Below, piece by piece: positions 45,278 to 54,950 of a stretch of DNA of 64,000 bases (the stretch's first letter is position 1; each line of letters starts with the position of its first letter). The translations under genes and the position numbers were made by a program. Origin of the DNA: Haematospirillum jordaniae (lineage in GTDB: Bacteria > Pseudomonadota > Alphaproteobacteria > Rhodospirillales > Rhodospirillaceae); the NCBI RefSeq assembly GCF_001611975.1, contig NZ_CP014525.1:1976001-2040000 (forward strand). Direction: 5' to 3'. A model generated the notes under the pieces. The model was not told the DNA's origin. It was given only the letters and a program-made list of their open reading frames with translations, and did not search any database.

Positions 45278-45295
45278 GGTTCTTTCTCGCGCGTC

Positions 45296-46300
45296 CTATA
45301 TATCGACAGGCAGGAAGCCTACCTTGCGATCAAAATTATGCAAGGCCTCAACCCAACGGACCGTTCCGGAACGCGAACGCATGACCAATGAATGTGTCCG
45401 CGCCCCGTTATGCCACCGCTGCACACCGCGCAACATGGCACCATCCGTCACCCCTGTTGCGGCAAACATAACGTCGCCCTTGGCCATATCGGCAAGGCCA
45501 TACTTACGATCGAGATCCGTGATACCCCAACGGGCGGCACGCGCACGCTCATCATCGTTCCGGAACAAAAGTCGCCCCTGCATCTGGCCGCCAATACAGC
45601 GCAAGGCCGCAGCAGCCAAGACACCCTCCGGAGCACCACCGCTACCAATATACATATCAACGCCAGACCCCGGCGTTGCTGTTGCAATGACACCCGAAAC
45701 ATCTCCGTCCGGGATCAGGGTAATGCGTGCACCGACTTCCCGCACAGCCCTGATCAAGTCCTTGTGGCGCGGCCGATCAAGAATACACACAACCAAGTCC
45801 GAGACTGCAGCCTTCTTGGCAGATGCCAAGGCCACCAAATTATCTTGTGGCGTTGCATCAAGATCAACGAGATCGTCCGGGAGACCTGCCCCAACCGCTA
45901 TCTTGTCCATGTAAACATCAGGTGCATTGAGAAAACCACCATGTTCAGCACAGGCAACGACAGCCAGCGCGTTGGCTCCTCCGGTTGCAACAATTGTGGT
46001 CCCTTCAAGAGGGTCCAGTGCAATATCAACTTTCGGTCCCTGCCCCTGCCCGACTTTCTCCCCGATATAGAGCATTGGCGCTTCGTCGCGCTCTCCCTCT
46101 CCAATCACAACGGTTCCGTCAAACAGAATGGAATTGAGGGAACAACGCATGGCGTCAACAGCAGCTTGGTCTGCGGCCTTTTCGTTGCCACGCCCCATCC
46201 AACGCGATGCTGAAAGAGCAGCTGCTTCGGTAACCCGGCACATTTCCAGTGCCAGATTCCGTTCCAACCCGGGAACCGGTGTACGTGATGTATCAGCCAT
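45296..46300 (-). CDS. glpX: Class II fructose-1,6-bisphosphatase GlpX
   Basis: It removes phosphate from fructose 1,6-bisphosphate, and often from sedoheptulose 1,7-bisphosphate in this class. The 334 residues carry GRGNEKAADQAAVDAMR, the metal site VVIGEGERDEAPMLYIGE, DPLEGT, and GSGGAPEGVLAAAALRCIGG. A GTG six codons upstream is possible, but the ATG has GGAG 8 nt before it. It lies between hom and recJ, and could serve the same sugar-phosphate pathway as the tkt-fba-rpe operon. Confidence 0.96.
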   Translation of the reverse strand: MADTSRTPVPGLERNLALEMCRVTEAAALSASRWMGRGNEKAADQAAVDAMRCSLNSILFDGTVVIGEGERDEAPMLYIGEKVGQGQGPKVDIALDPLEGTTIVATGGANALAVVACAEHGGFLNAPDVYMDKIAVGAGLPDDLVDLDATPQDNLVALASAKKAAVSDLVVCILDRPRHKDLIRAVREVGARITLIPDGDVSGVIATATPGSGVDMYIGSGGAPEGVLAAAALRCIGGQMQGRLLFRNDDERARAARWGITDLDRKYGLADMAKGDVMFAATGVTDGAMLRGVQRWHNGARTHSLVMRSRSGTVRWVEALHNFDRKVGFLPVDI

Positions 46301-46368
46301 AACACCGGCTCCGCTCACTCGAGATTAACAAAACAGAACTATGCCGCAAGAATTCCGGCAAAAGAATG

Positions 46369-47661
46369 TCAGAAGGATTCAATGCGGATAACCTGCGGAG
46401 GCTCAACAACAGCTGCAATGATACGGATCCGGCGCAACGCGTCATTCAAGGCGGCTTCTACCGTCTCGTGAAGGATCATGACCACCGGCACCGCCTCACC
46501 CGGCGCACGACCTCTCTGGACAACCGCTTCCATCGAAACCTTGGCATCACGCAAGGCAGCAGCAATCTCGGCAAAAACACCCGGCAGATCTTCGACCATC
46601 AGACGCACATAATAGGCACCCTTGCGGGCTTCCATGCTCCATTTCGGCAAAGGCACAAGATCAGCCACCGGAACACCAAAGACAGGACCAACACGCCACG
46701 CCGCAATATCCATCAAATCCGCCACCACAGCAGAAGCGGTCGGACCACCACCGGCACCCCGCCCCTCCAAGACCGAACGCCCGACAAACTGGCCCTCGGC
46801 GACAACAGCATTAAAAACGCCTTCTACAGCAGCAATGGGGGCATCCTTGCGAACCAAGCACGGATGTACCCTCTGCTCGATACCACGATCTGTAGCCCGG
46901 GCAATTCCCAACAGCTTGATCCGGTATCCCAGCTCGTCAGCAAAGGCGATATCCATAGCCGTCAACGAACGAATACCCTCGACATGAATGGCGCCAAAGT
47001 CAGTACGCGTACCAAATGCAAGGCTGGTGAGAATGGCAAGCTTATGAGCTGTATCAACACCATCGACATCAAAAGACGGATCTGCTTCTGCGTATCCCAG
47101 CTTCTGGGCGTCAAGAAGAACATCCGCAAAATTCCGTCCGGTCTCGCGCATGTTTGTAAGGATATAATTGCAGGTACCGTTCAAAATGCCATAAACGCAG
47201 CTTATCTGGTTAGCAGACAGCCCCTCCCGCAAGACCTTGACGACAGGAATACCACCAGCAACAGCAGCCTCCCAGCCCAAGGCAACACCATTCTTTTCCG
47301 CAAGGGCAGCCAGTTCAGCGCCATGGTGGGCCAACAAAGCTTTGTTGGCCGTAACTACGTGATACCCGCGCCCCAATGCCGCCCTGACAACCTGTCCAGC
47401 TACACCATCTTCGCCGCCAACCAGCTCACAGACGACATCAACATGGTGTCCGGAAACCAACGCCACAGGGTCGTCGTACCACGTAATCCCTTCCATGGAA
47501 AAACCACGTTCCCGGCCAGGGGTTCTGGCAGAGACCGCAACAACCTCTATCGGGCGCCCACAACGGGCCGCGATAACCGGGGCATTTCTCTGCAAGACCC
47601 TGATCGTTTCCGCACCAACTGTACCAAGACCTACAACAGCAACCTTCAGGGAATTGGGCAC
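46369..47661 (-). CDS. hom: Homoserine dehydrogenase
   Basis: It reduces aspartate semialdehyde to homoserine for threonine and methionine synthesis. The NAD(P) fold opens the 430-residue protein (VAVVGLGTVGAETIRVL). The catalytic block has TANKALLAHHG, AAVAGGIPVVKVLREGL and GILNGTCNYILTNM. A C-terminal ACT domain (about 350-430, YYVRLMVEDLPGVFAEIAAAL) probably gives threonine feedback. The start is GTG behind AAGGAG. It follows the aminotransferase by 33 bp. Confidence 0.96.
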   Translation of the reverse strand: MPNSLKVAVVGLGTVGAETIRVLQRNAPVIAARCGRPIEVVAVSARTPGRERGFSMEGITWYDDPVALVSGHHVDVVCELVGGEDGVAGQVVRAALGRGYHVVTANKALLAHHGAELAALAEKNGVALGWEAAVAGGIPVVKVLREGLSANQISCVYGILNGTCNYILTNMRETGRNFADVLLDAQKLGYAEADPSFDVDGVDTAHKLAILTSLAFGTRTDFGAIHVEGIRSLTAMDIAFADELGYRIKLLGIARATDRGIEQRVHPCLVRKDAPIAAVEGVFNAVVAEGQFVGRSVLEGRGAGGGPTASAVVADLMDIAAWRVGPVFGVPVADLVPLPKWSMEARKGAYYVRLMVEDLPGVFAEIAAALRDAKVSMEAVVQRGRAPGEAVPVVMILHETVEAALNDALRRIRIIAAVVEPPQVIRIESF

Positions 47662-47694
47662 GAGAAAACAAGCTCCTTGGGAATTAAGAGGGGT

Positions 47695-48930
47695 TTATAT
47701 AACCGGACGATCCATAACGCGCCCGATCTCGGATTCCAGCGATACACCCGCCCCTTGGCGTTGCAGGAACCCCTTGATATTGCGGACAGCCTGACGGATC
47801 CGGTGTTTGTTCTCAACCAAGCCAATACGGACATGACCATCGCCATGTTCCCCGAAACCAAGGCCAGGAGCAACCGCAACCCTCGCCTCTTGCATCAGCA
47901 GCTTGGCAAACTCAACAGACCCGAGGTGACTGAAAGCGGGTGGAATGGGCGCCCAAGCAAACATGGAAGCCGGCGGGCTGGGAACCATCCAACCTGCGTG
48001 GTGCAGACCCTCGATCAGAACGTCACGGCGCTGGCGGTACATAGTGCGGATCTGTTCCACGCAATCTTGAGGACCGTTCAGGGCTGCTGTAGCGGCCACC
48101 TGAATGGGTGTAAAAGCACCATAGTCCAAGTAACTTTTGACACGGGCCAATGCCTTGATCAACCTTGGATTCCCCGCAGCAAACCCAATACGCCATCCTG
48201 CCATGTTGTAAGACTTGGACATGGAGGAAAACTCCACTGCCACATCCTTTGCACCCGGAACCTGAAGGATGGATGGCGGGGGATTCCCGTCAAAATAAAT
48301 TTCGCAGTAAGCAATATCGGACAGCACAAAGATGTCATGCTTACGACAGAACGCGATGATATCCTTATAAAAATCAAGCGTTGCAACCATTGCCGTCGGA
48401 TTAGAGGGGAAGTTGACAATGACAGCAACCGGCTTGGGAACACTGTGGCGTACCCCACGTTCCAAGGCGCGCAAAAACTCTTCATCCGGACAAGCGGGTA
48501 TTGACCGCACAGCTGCACCGGCAATGATGAAGCCAAAGGCATGAATGGGATAACTAGGGTCCGGGGACAGGATCACATCACCCGGGCTGGTTATAGCTTG
48601 GGCAAGATTAGCAAGGCCCTCCTTGGAGCCGATAGTGACAATCACCTCGTCTTCGGGATCAAGGCTGACATCGAACCGACGACGGTAATACCCCGCCAAG
48701 GCCTTGCGCAGACCGGGTATACCCCGCGACTGCGAATAGCAGTGCGCCCTTGGATTAGTGGCAGCTTCGATCAGTTTTTCAACGATATGGGGTGGCGTCG
48801 GTTGGTCGGGATTCCCCATGCCAAGGTCAATAATATCTTCCCCGGCGGCACGAGCCTTTGCCTTCATCGCATTGACTTCGGCAAAAACATAGGGCGGAAG
48901 GCGTTTTATACGATGAAATTCCTGGTCCAT
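47695..48930 (-). CDS. Class I/II PLP aminotransferase (AlaC / DapL-like)
   Basis: The 411-residue fold-type I aminotransferase has IIDLGMGNPDQPTPPHIVEKL, SPDPSYPIHAFG, NFPSNPTA, SDIAYCEIYF and the PLP lysine in SSMSKSYNMAGWRIGF. It groups by eye with glutamate-pyruvate (alanine) transaminases of the AlaC type and with LL-diaminopimelate aminotransferase-like proteins, which are hard to separate by motif. The position directly upstream of hom is common in alphaproteobacteria and suggests amino-acid synthesis. The ATG chosen gives the DQEFHRIKRLPPYVF start. Confidence 0.88.
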   Translation of the reverse strand: MDQEFHRIKRLPPYVFAEVNAMKAKARAAGEDIIDLGMGNPDQPTPPHIVEKLIEAATNPRAHCYSQSRGIPGLRKALAGYYRRRFDVSLDPEDEVIVTIGSKEGLANLAQAITSPGDVILSPDPSYPIHAFGFIIAGAAVRSIPACPDEEFLRALERGVRHSVPKPVAVIVNFPSNPTAMVATLDFYKDIIAFCRKHDIFVLSDIAYCEIYFDGNPPPSILQVPGAKDVAVEFSSMSKSYNMAGWRIGFAAGNPRLIKALARVKSYLDYGAFTPIQVAATAALNGPQDCVEQIRTMYRQRRDVLIEGLHHAGWMVPSPPASMFAWAPIPPAFSHLGSVEFAKLLMQEARVAVAPGLGFGEHGDGHVRIGLVENKHRIRQAVRNIKGFLQRQGAGVSLESEIGRVMDRPVI

Positions 48931-49094
48931 ATCCCGTTCCGGAAAAAACACTGCGCACTTGATACTGCACTGTTTACCGCGTCACACAAACGGAAGCGAT
49001 AGTTGTTTTTCAGAAAATAGCTTTCCAGTGATCAAAATAGGATCAAAGCAATTTTCGGGAACATTCATAACAAAAAAAGGAAAAACATAGAATA

Positions 49095-49904
49095 TCAATA
49101 ACCAAACCAGATCTGGGTATAGCGCCCCCCTTCATCCGAAGAAGTCTGTGATTCATGACCCTCCCTGTCCACTGTGACAATAGCCGATGCATGGAGAGCC
49201 GTAGCAGGAATTCCTTGGGCCTGCAGAACATCGACAACGCTGCGGGCCCGTTGCAGGGCTGTACTATAAGATGCAGCGTGACCAACCACGTGGATGGTCT
49301 CATCTACCCCGCGCTGATGCCTGAGACGTGCAACCTGGCGCAGAATATCATGGTCTGTACGGTCGAGAGAAAAAGATGCGGGCTGGTATTCAATGGTTGC
49401 CACTAACGTAGCTTTCCCGGACTCTTGGGCCATGCTCCTAGGAATACTTACCCTGTCGGGTGGAACAACAGATACGCCTTGCGAATCAACAAGCACCGTA
49501 ACTGGGAACTCTGGCTGAGTATCAACGACAGGCTTTGCCACAAAGGCTTTGCCCCCATTACTTGGCGTTGCTGATAGAGCAACGCCATCAACAACAGAAT
49601 CAGCTTTTACAGCAGCAACGGGCTTTGATACAGCAGGGGTGGGTGCGGTATCGACAGAAATATCAGACGTGACAGTTGAGCGACCAAGATCCTTTTGGTC
49701 GGAAGGCTGCTCTCTCTTCCTGCCCGGTACATACTCTGGACGAGATGGAGCAGCGACCAACCCTTCAGCCCTATGAGCCTGATCACGCACAAGGTCCGGA
49801 TTCGTCCCGTCAGCCTTGGCAGGCATAACCATTTCCAAGCAGCAGATCAGCACAGCAAGAAACCGAGACATGACAGAAATATGCACATAGAAGGCCTTGA
49901 ACAT
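49095..49904 (-). CDS. Exported OmpA-like C-terminal domain protein
   Basis: The 269-residue protein has a signal peptide ending near MPAKA (about residue 31). A Pro/Ala/Val-rich low-complexity middle (about 40-165) follows. The C-terminal OmpA-like module (about 168-265) has IEYQPASFSLDRTDHDILRQVARL, IHVVGHAASYSTALQRARSVVDVLQAQGI. The usual peptidoglycan-contact motif is partly changed (GHAAS rather than GHTDS), so wall binding is uncertain. AGGGGA precedes the ATG. It is divergent from phaC. Confidence 0.75.
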   Translation of the reverse strand: MFKAFYVHISVMSRFLAVLICCLEMVMPAKADGTNPDLVRDQAHRAEGLVAAPSRPEYVPGRKREQPSDQKDLGRSTVTSDISVDTAPTPAVSKPVAAVKADSVVDGVALSATPSNGGKAFVAKPVVDTQPEFPVTVLVDSQGVSVVPPDRVSIPRSMAQESGKATLVATIEYQPASFSLDRTDHDILRQVARLRHQRGVDETIHVVGHAASYSTALQRARSVVDVLQAQGIPATALHASAIVTVDREGHESQTSSDEGGRYTQIWFGY

Positions 49905-50138
49905 GTCTTAAATTCCCCTCTTGCCAGAAACCCGTTCCATACCCCACTTGGGTTTATTATAACTCCCAAGCAAAACAATCTACTGAAAGGTAGTGAAATT
50001 CACAGAAACTATCTTCATGATAGTATCTACTTGTTCCTTCCCCAGATCCTGATTTCTGGGCCCTCTTCTCTCGTCTGCCTGATTTGCAACCCCATCACCA
50101 AGACCTGAACGATCTAGGACCCAGGAAAGAAAACGCCC

Positions 50139-51953
50139 ATGCCGGACAAGAGCCCTGATCATCCAGCGCGCCCGGACGCACAGATTCCAGACCCCACAGA
50201 CATATCCCGGGCCTTGTCCAGTATTGCAGAACGCAGTCAGCGCCTGATTCAGGAGTTTATCCGGCGTCACCCCGAAAATGCAGAACCAGATACGCTCGAC
50301 CCTCTCAATATCGCCGGCGCGTTTCTGGAAATGACAACCCGCCTGATGGCCGACCCCGCCAGGCTTGTCGAAGCTCAGGTGTCTCTTTGGCAGGACTACG
50401 TCAATCTTTGGCAGAATACGGCCTTGCGCATGATGGGTGAAAAAGCCGCCCCCGTGGTAGAGCCTGACAAGAACGACAAGCGCTTCCGTGACGAGGCATG
50501 GCAAGATAACGAGCTCTTCGACTTCATAAAACAGTCGTATCTTCTGACAGCGCGCTGGATCCGCAGCACCGTCAAGGATGTTGAAGGACTTGATGAGCAG
50601 TCAGCCCGCAAGGTTGACTTCTACACACGCCAATTTGTCGACGCGATGGCTCCCTCCAACTTCGTTCTGACCAACCCGGAAGTTCTTCGCATTACAGCCG
50701 AGACTGGCGGCGAAAACCTGATCAAGGGCCTTGAGCACCTGCTGTCCGACCTTGAACGCGGGCGCGGGCGGCTCCGGATTTCAATGACCGACGAGAATGC
50801 TTTCGATATCGGCCGAAATGTTGCATCCACACCGGGGCAGGTCATTTTCCAGAATGACCTTATCCAGCTTATTCAGTACGCGCCATCAACAGAAACTGTA
50901 AAAAACGTTCCCCTTCTTGTTATCCCCCCTTGGATAAACAAGTACTACATCCTTGATCTGAGAGAGAACAACAGCCTCGTCAAATGGTGCGTTGACCAGG
51001 GTTTCAGTGTTTTTATCATCTCGTGGGTCAACCCGGATGAACGTCTAGCGGCAAAGTCTTTTGAAGATTACATGACCGAAGGCCCACTGGCTGCAATAGA
51101 GGCAATCAAGGCCCAGACACACACGGCATCCATCCATGCACTGGGCTATTGCCTTGGCGGCACACTGCTTGCCTGCACATTGGCATGGCTCAAGGCCAAC
51201 GGGCAGAACAAGTGTATAACCTCTGCCACCCTTATGGCAGCCCTGACCGATTTTTCCGATCCCGGTGAGATCAGCGTATTTATTGATGACGAGCAGCTGG
51301 AAGTTCTGGACAGCAAGATGTCAAGGACAGGGTACCTTGATGGCGCAGACATGGCGCACAGCTTTAACATGCTGCGCTCCAACGAGCTGATCTGGTCTTT
51401 TGTCGTCAACAACTACCTGCTTGGCAAGGAACCGTTCCCTTTTGATCTTCTGTACTGGAACAGCGATTCCACACGGATGCCGGCATCCATGCACAGCTTC
51501 TACCTGCACAATATGTATAGGGAAAACAACCTCGTCAAACCTAGTGGTATTACCCTGAAGGGAACACCGATAAACCTCCACTGCGTAGATACCCCGGTCT
51601 ATATGCTGTCCTGCCGCGAAGATCATATCGCCCCATGGAAAGCAACCTATGCCGCAACACATATCTTCACGGGCAAGGTACGCTTTGTACTGGGAGCATC
51701 AGGCCACATTGCCGGCGTTATAAACCCTCCGGCAGCCGGTAAATATGCATACTGGACCAACGGCCAGAAGGCTAGGACACCGGATGACTGGCTGCAGAAA
51801 GCCAAGGAACACAAAGGAAGCTGGTGGACGGACTGGATGGCATGGCTCAAGCCACAAAGTGGTGAAGACGTACCGGCCAGAGACCCTGAGCATGGCCCCC
51901 TGACACCCATTGAACCCGCACCGGGCCAGTATGTCAGAATCCGCACTGGCTGA
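50139..51953 (+). CDS. phaC: Class I poly(3-hydroxyalkanoate) synthase
   Basis: PhaC polymerises hydroxyacyl-CoA into storage granules. The 604 residues match class I length. The N-terminal PhaC domain (about 95-265) precedes the alpha/beta hydrolase core. The lipase-like box GYCLGG has catalytic C338. WNSDSTRMP holds the conserved Asp region, SCREDHIAPW the second catalytic acid, and GASGHIAGV the catalytic His. No phaA, phaB or phasin is adjacent; the flanking SDR is on the other strand and not clearly PhaB. Confidence 0.97.
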   Translation: MPDKSPDHPARPDAQIPDPTDISRALSSIAERSQRLIQEFIRRHPENAEPDTLDPLNIAGAFLEMTTRLMADPARLVEAQVSLWQDYVNLWQNTALRMMGEKAAPVVEPDKNDKRFRDEAWQDNELFDFIKQSYLLTARWIRSTVKDVEGLDEQSARKVDFYTRQFVDAMAPSNFVLTNPEVLRITAETGGENLIKGLEHLLSDLERGRGRLRISMTDENAFDIGRNVASTPGQVIFQNDLIQLIQYAPSTETVKNVPLLVIPPWINKYYILDLRENNSLVKWCVDQGFSVFIISWVNPDERLAAKSFEDYMTEGPLAAIEAIKAQTHTASIHALGYCLGGTLLACTLAWLKANGQNKCITSATLMAALTDFSDPGEISVFIDDEQLEVLDSKMSRTGYLDGADMAHSFNMLRSNELIWSFVVNNYLLGKEPFPFDLLYWNSDSTRMPASMHSFYLHNMYRENNLVKPSGITLKGTPINLHCVDTPVYMLSCREDHIAPWKATYAATHIFTGKVRFVLGASGHIAGVINPPAAGKYAYWTNGQKARTPDDWLQKAKEHKGSWWTDWMAWLKPQSGEDVPARDPEHGPLTPIEPAPGQYVRIRTG

Positions 51954-51960
51954 AAGCCTC

Positions 51961-52497
51961 TCAAAGTGAGGCGATCATCTCCTTGTACTCTTTTCCCAGT
52001 GCAGAGTAATGCGCGCACTGGCTGACAATGAAGTCTGTCTCATCCGGCGTCAGATCCCTCATTTTACGGGCCGGACTCCCTCCCCATAACTCTCCAGACG
52101 GTATTCTGCGCCCTTGGGGTACCAAGGCACCGGCAGCAACCATAGCCCCGCTTTCCACCACGGCAAAATCCATAACAACAGCCCCCATGCCAATGAAGGA
52201 GCGACTTTGCAGGGTACAGGCATGGATAATACAGTTATGACCGACCAGAACATCATCCCCTATCGCGGTACCAGACTTCCCGCGTGAGACGTGGACAACC
52301 GTCCCATCCTGAATATTGGAGCGGCACCCAATCCGGATCTGGTGAACATCCCCCCGCACCACAGCCCCGAACCAAACCGAGGATCCCGCACCAATCACCA
52401 CGTCACCAATCACACTGGCGCCCGGGGCGACAAAAACCGTGGGGTCAAGAGCGGGTATCACACCACGCCACGGCAGGATGATAGGGTTTGTCTGCAT
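51961..52497 (-). CDS. Gamma-carbonic anhydrase family protein
   Basis: The 178-residue left-handed beta-helix protein has hexapeptide repeats (FVAPGASVIGDVVIGAGSSVWFGAVVRGD) and the three likely metal histidines in VVHVS and GHNCIIHAC. Family members (PaaY/YrdA-like) include active carbonic anhydrases and thioesterase-like proteins, so activity is not certain. AAGGAG precedes the ATG. It ends 7 bp from convergent phaC and follows the SDR gene. Confidence 0.9.
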   Translation of the reverse strand: MQTNPIILPWRGVIPALDPTVFVAPGASVIGDVVIGAGSSVWFGAVVRGDVHQIRIGCRSNIQDGTVVHVSRGKSGTAIGDDVLVGHNCIIHACTLQSRSFIGMGAVVMDFAVVESGAMVAAGALVPQGRRIPSGELWGGSPARKMRDLTPDETDFIVSQCAHYSALGKEYKEMIASL

Positions 52498-52524
52498 GCG
52501 AAAGCTCCTTTTGCCTGCGCAGAC

Positions 52525-53256
52525 TTAATACAAGTGCTGCCCACCGGTCACAAAAATTTCGCTGCCATTTATATAACCGAACTCTGACGAACAAAGCCGA
52601 AACACGCAAGAGGCGACATCTTCGGGTGTTCCCATACGATCAAGCGGAATACGTGGAATCAGAGCCTCATACTCGCTCGATACCATTTCTGTTTTTATCT
52701 CTCCGGGGGCAACAGCATTAACCCGAATACCTAACTGGGCCATTTCAGCCGCCATCTCCCGGGTTAAGCCCGACAGGGCACTTTTGCTTGTGGAGTAGGC
52801 AGAACCGGCAAAGGGATGCACGGCATGCCCTGCAATCGAGGTAATATTGACAATTGCCCCCTGCCCCCGGTGCAGATCAGCAGCAAACCCCCGTGCCAAA
52901 CGCAAGGGGGTGAAGAAGTTAAGCTCGAAGACAGAGCGCCATCCATCGAGATCACCATTCAGAACCCCCAGACGCTCACGGAAAGGCGTTTTAGGGGAAA
53001 TTCCTGCGTTATTGACTAATGCATGCAAGGGACCACCACCCAAGGCCGCATGCACCTGCTGCACCAAACTTTCGGCGGAATCAGGGCAGGATAAATCGGC
53101 ACAGAAATGCTCGCTCCACTCCCCGGGACGCGACACAGAAACAGCACCCCTAGCACAGGTGATAACCCGCCATCCCTCGGCACAGAAACGTAAGGCGGTT
53201 GCCAAGCCAATGCCACGGCTGGCACCGCTGATAAAGACAGTCTGCACAATAGCCAC
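52525..53256 (-). CDS. Short-chain dehydrogenase/reductase
   Basis: The 243-residue Rossmann-fold enzyme has the cofactor motif SGASRGIGLA, NNAG, the catalytic serine in NITSIAGHA, and YSTSK. The C-terminal GSEIFVTGGQHLY is typical of SDRs resembling FabG or PhaB. The substrate is unknown. The start is GTG. It probably forms a pair with the downstream gamma-carbonic anhydrase-like gene (27 bp gap). Confidence 0.88.
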   Translation of the reverse strand: MAIVQTVFISGASRGIGLATALRFCAEGWRVITCARGAVSVSRPGEWSEHFCADLSCPDSAESLVQQVHAALGGGPLHALVNNAGISPKTPFRERLGVLNGDLDGWRSVFELNFFTPLRLARGFAADLHRGQGAIVNITSIAGHAVHPFAGSAYSTSKSALSGLTREMAAEMAQLGIRVNAVAPGEIKTEMVSSEYEALIPRIPLDRMGTPEDVASCVFRLCSSEFGYINGSEIFVTGGQHLY

Positions 53257-53431
53257 AATCGACGCCCTTTACTCTTCCCCAGTCAGAAGACCATCACTAT
53301 GGCACAAAGCATGACAGATATCGGTCTACATATTGGCTGGAACAGAAAAATATCCCGATTGAAAGGACAACATTTCACTTCTATACATCCGCGCCCGAGC
53401 CTGCTTCCGTAAATGAGAGAAGAATACCATC

Positions 53432-54583
53432 ATGGGCCTTGCTACGCCCACACTGCCTGCAACCAAACTGCGCGATCCTAGGGTTGATTTCTTCCGGGGC
53501 CTAGCGCTGGTATTTATGTTCTGGGACCATCTTCCGGATAATCCTCTAGGCCTGATCACAATCCGGAACTTCGGATTGAGCGATGCCGCTGAAATCTTTG
53601 TCTTTCTCGCCGGATACTCTGCGGCTACGGCATGGGGGAACCTTCTGCGACAGAAAGGGTACTGGATTGCGGCAAAGCGCATCCTGAAACGGGCCATAAC
53701 GCTCTATGGAGCCTATCTCCTGCTGACAGGATTGCTCGTTGCCAATGCATGTGCTCTACAGCTCCTGCCACAATTATCAGCATATCAAGAGGAATGGAGC
53801 CAGTTGCCGATCTGGCTGAATGACACACAAGCGTGGTGGGGCATTATAACCCTGCAATACTGCCTGCCACTGCTCGATCCACTGCCACTCTATGTCATTC
53901 TTCTGCTTTGCATGGTTATTACAATACCCCTTCTCGTCTACCGTCCGCTTGTTCTCGGGGCCTTGTCGGCGTGCCTGTATGCATCAACCCTGTTATTTGA
54001 CCTTTCTGTTCCGGGAACAGCCGCAAATCCCCTTTTCTTCAACCCCCTTGGGTGGCAGTTTCTTTTTTGTCTGGGTAGTCTGTGCGCGTTATACGGTGAT
54101 TGCTTCCTTCCATCCTCATACTCCTCACGTACCCGTACCATGGCCCTGCTGATTCTCGGCACCGGCTTCCTGCTTGCTTGGAGCTGGAAATTTCCGGAAC
54201 TGCACGATGCCTTCGTGCCCCAAACGTTAGCGGCATGGCTTTATCCCATTGACAAAAGCCTGCCAGATCCCTTGCGCATCTTTCATTTTCTTGCGCTTGC
54301 CTGGCTTAGCAGGGCGATGATCCACTCGGGACCATGGCTGGATCACACGTATTCTGTTTGCCTAAGAAAAATGGGCCGTCACTCCCTGTTTGTTTTTGGC
54401 ACCGGCGTTATCATCACGCCCCTCCTGACTATTACAGCCCGGACGGTGGGAAACAGCCCTGTCGCTCATATTGTGACCGGCCTTGCCGGAACCATGCTGC
54501 TGGCCCTGCTTACAAGCGCCACAGACAGGAGAGCGGGTATTATTCCAGTGAATGCATCCAGAACAGGCACAAAAACAGCCTGA
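53432..54583 (+). CDS. OpgC-family multi-pass membrane protein
   Basis: The 383-residue protein with about ten hydrophobic segments opens with DPRVDFFRGLALVFMFWDHLPDNPLGLITIRNFGLSDAAEIFVFLAGYSA in outline, the OpgC/acyltransferase-3-like signature. OpgC adds succinyl groups to osmoregulated periplasmic glucans, but many alphaproteobacterial members are uncharacterised. No opgG or opgH lies nearby. GAGAGAAG precedes the ATG. Confidence 0.82.
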   Translation: MGLATPTLPATKLRDPRVDFFRGLALVFMFWDHLPDNPLGLITIRNFGLSDAAEIFVFLAGYSAATAWGNLLRQKGYWIAAKRILKRAITLYGAYLLLTGLLVANACALQLLPQLSAYQEEWSQLPIWLNDTQAWWGIITLQYCLPLLDPLPLYVILLLCMVITIPLLVYRPLVLGALSACLYASTLLFDLSVPGTAANPLFFNPLGWQFLFCLGSLCALYGDCFLPSSYSSRTRTMALLILGTGFLLAWSWKFPELHDAFVPQTLAAWLYPIDKSLPDPLRIFHFLALAWLSRAMIHSGPWLDHTYSVCLRKMGRHSLFVFGTGVIITPLLTITARTVGNSPVAHIVTGLAGTMLLALLTSATDRRAGIIPVNASRTGTKTA

Positions 54584-54950
54584 AAAGTTTTCTGCAAAGA
54601 CACAATATCAAAGACCCACATACAGACAGAGGGTTTCTGGCGAATCGATACTGCCAGTAAAAAATGTTAAGCATTCCCCCTGCTTCAGGAAGGATCATCC
54701 AGAAAAAATCATCGTTAAATTATGGGGTTGCGTGTTTTTACAGGGGCATGCCATTCAATGAGGGTGTAGTATGCATTCGTGCTCTCCTGTTCGAGGGCAC
54801 ATGCCCCTGCACCGGGTGTGAGCGCCCCTCTCTCGCCTCGCATGGAGCTTCGGCTCTGAAGGACGCTCTCGGCAACTCGATATTCCGAAACACTCGGTGC
54901 GGGGGCTCCTCGTCTGCCACTCAGGGCACGAGCACGGGCCCCCTGTCCGA
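54584..54950. other. Gene-free stretch with a GC-rich block
   Basis: After the OpgC-like stop there is an AT-rich 150 bp, then a GC-rich block at about 54770-54945. Most frames in that block are open, but their translations (Arg, Ser, Gly, Pro rich) resemble no family. It could be a dispersed repeat or structured RNA. I found no second copy in this window. Confidence 0.35.

Noticed and set aside
46366..48504. 712-residue plus-strand ORF
   Set aside because: It lies antisense to hom and the aminotransferase, both with clear family motifs. Its translation is rich in Arg, Asn, Thr and His without domains, as expected for a shadow frame.
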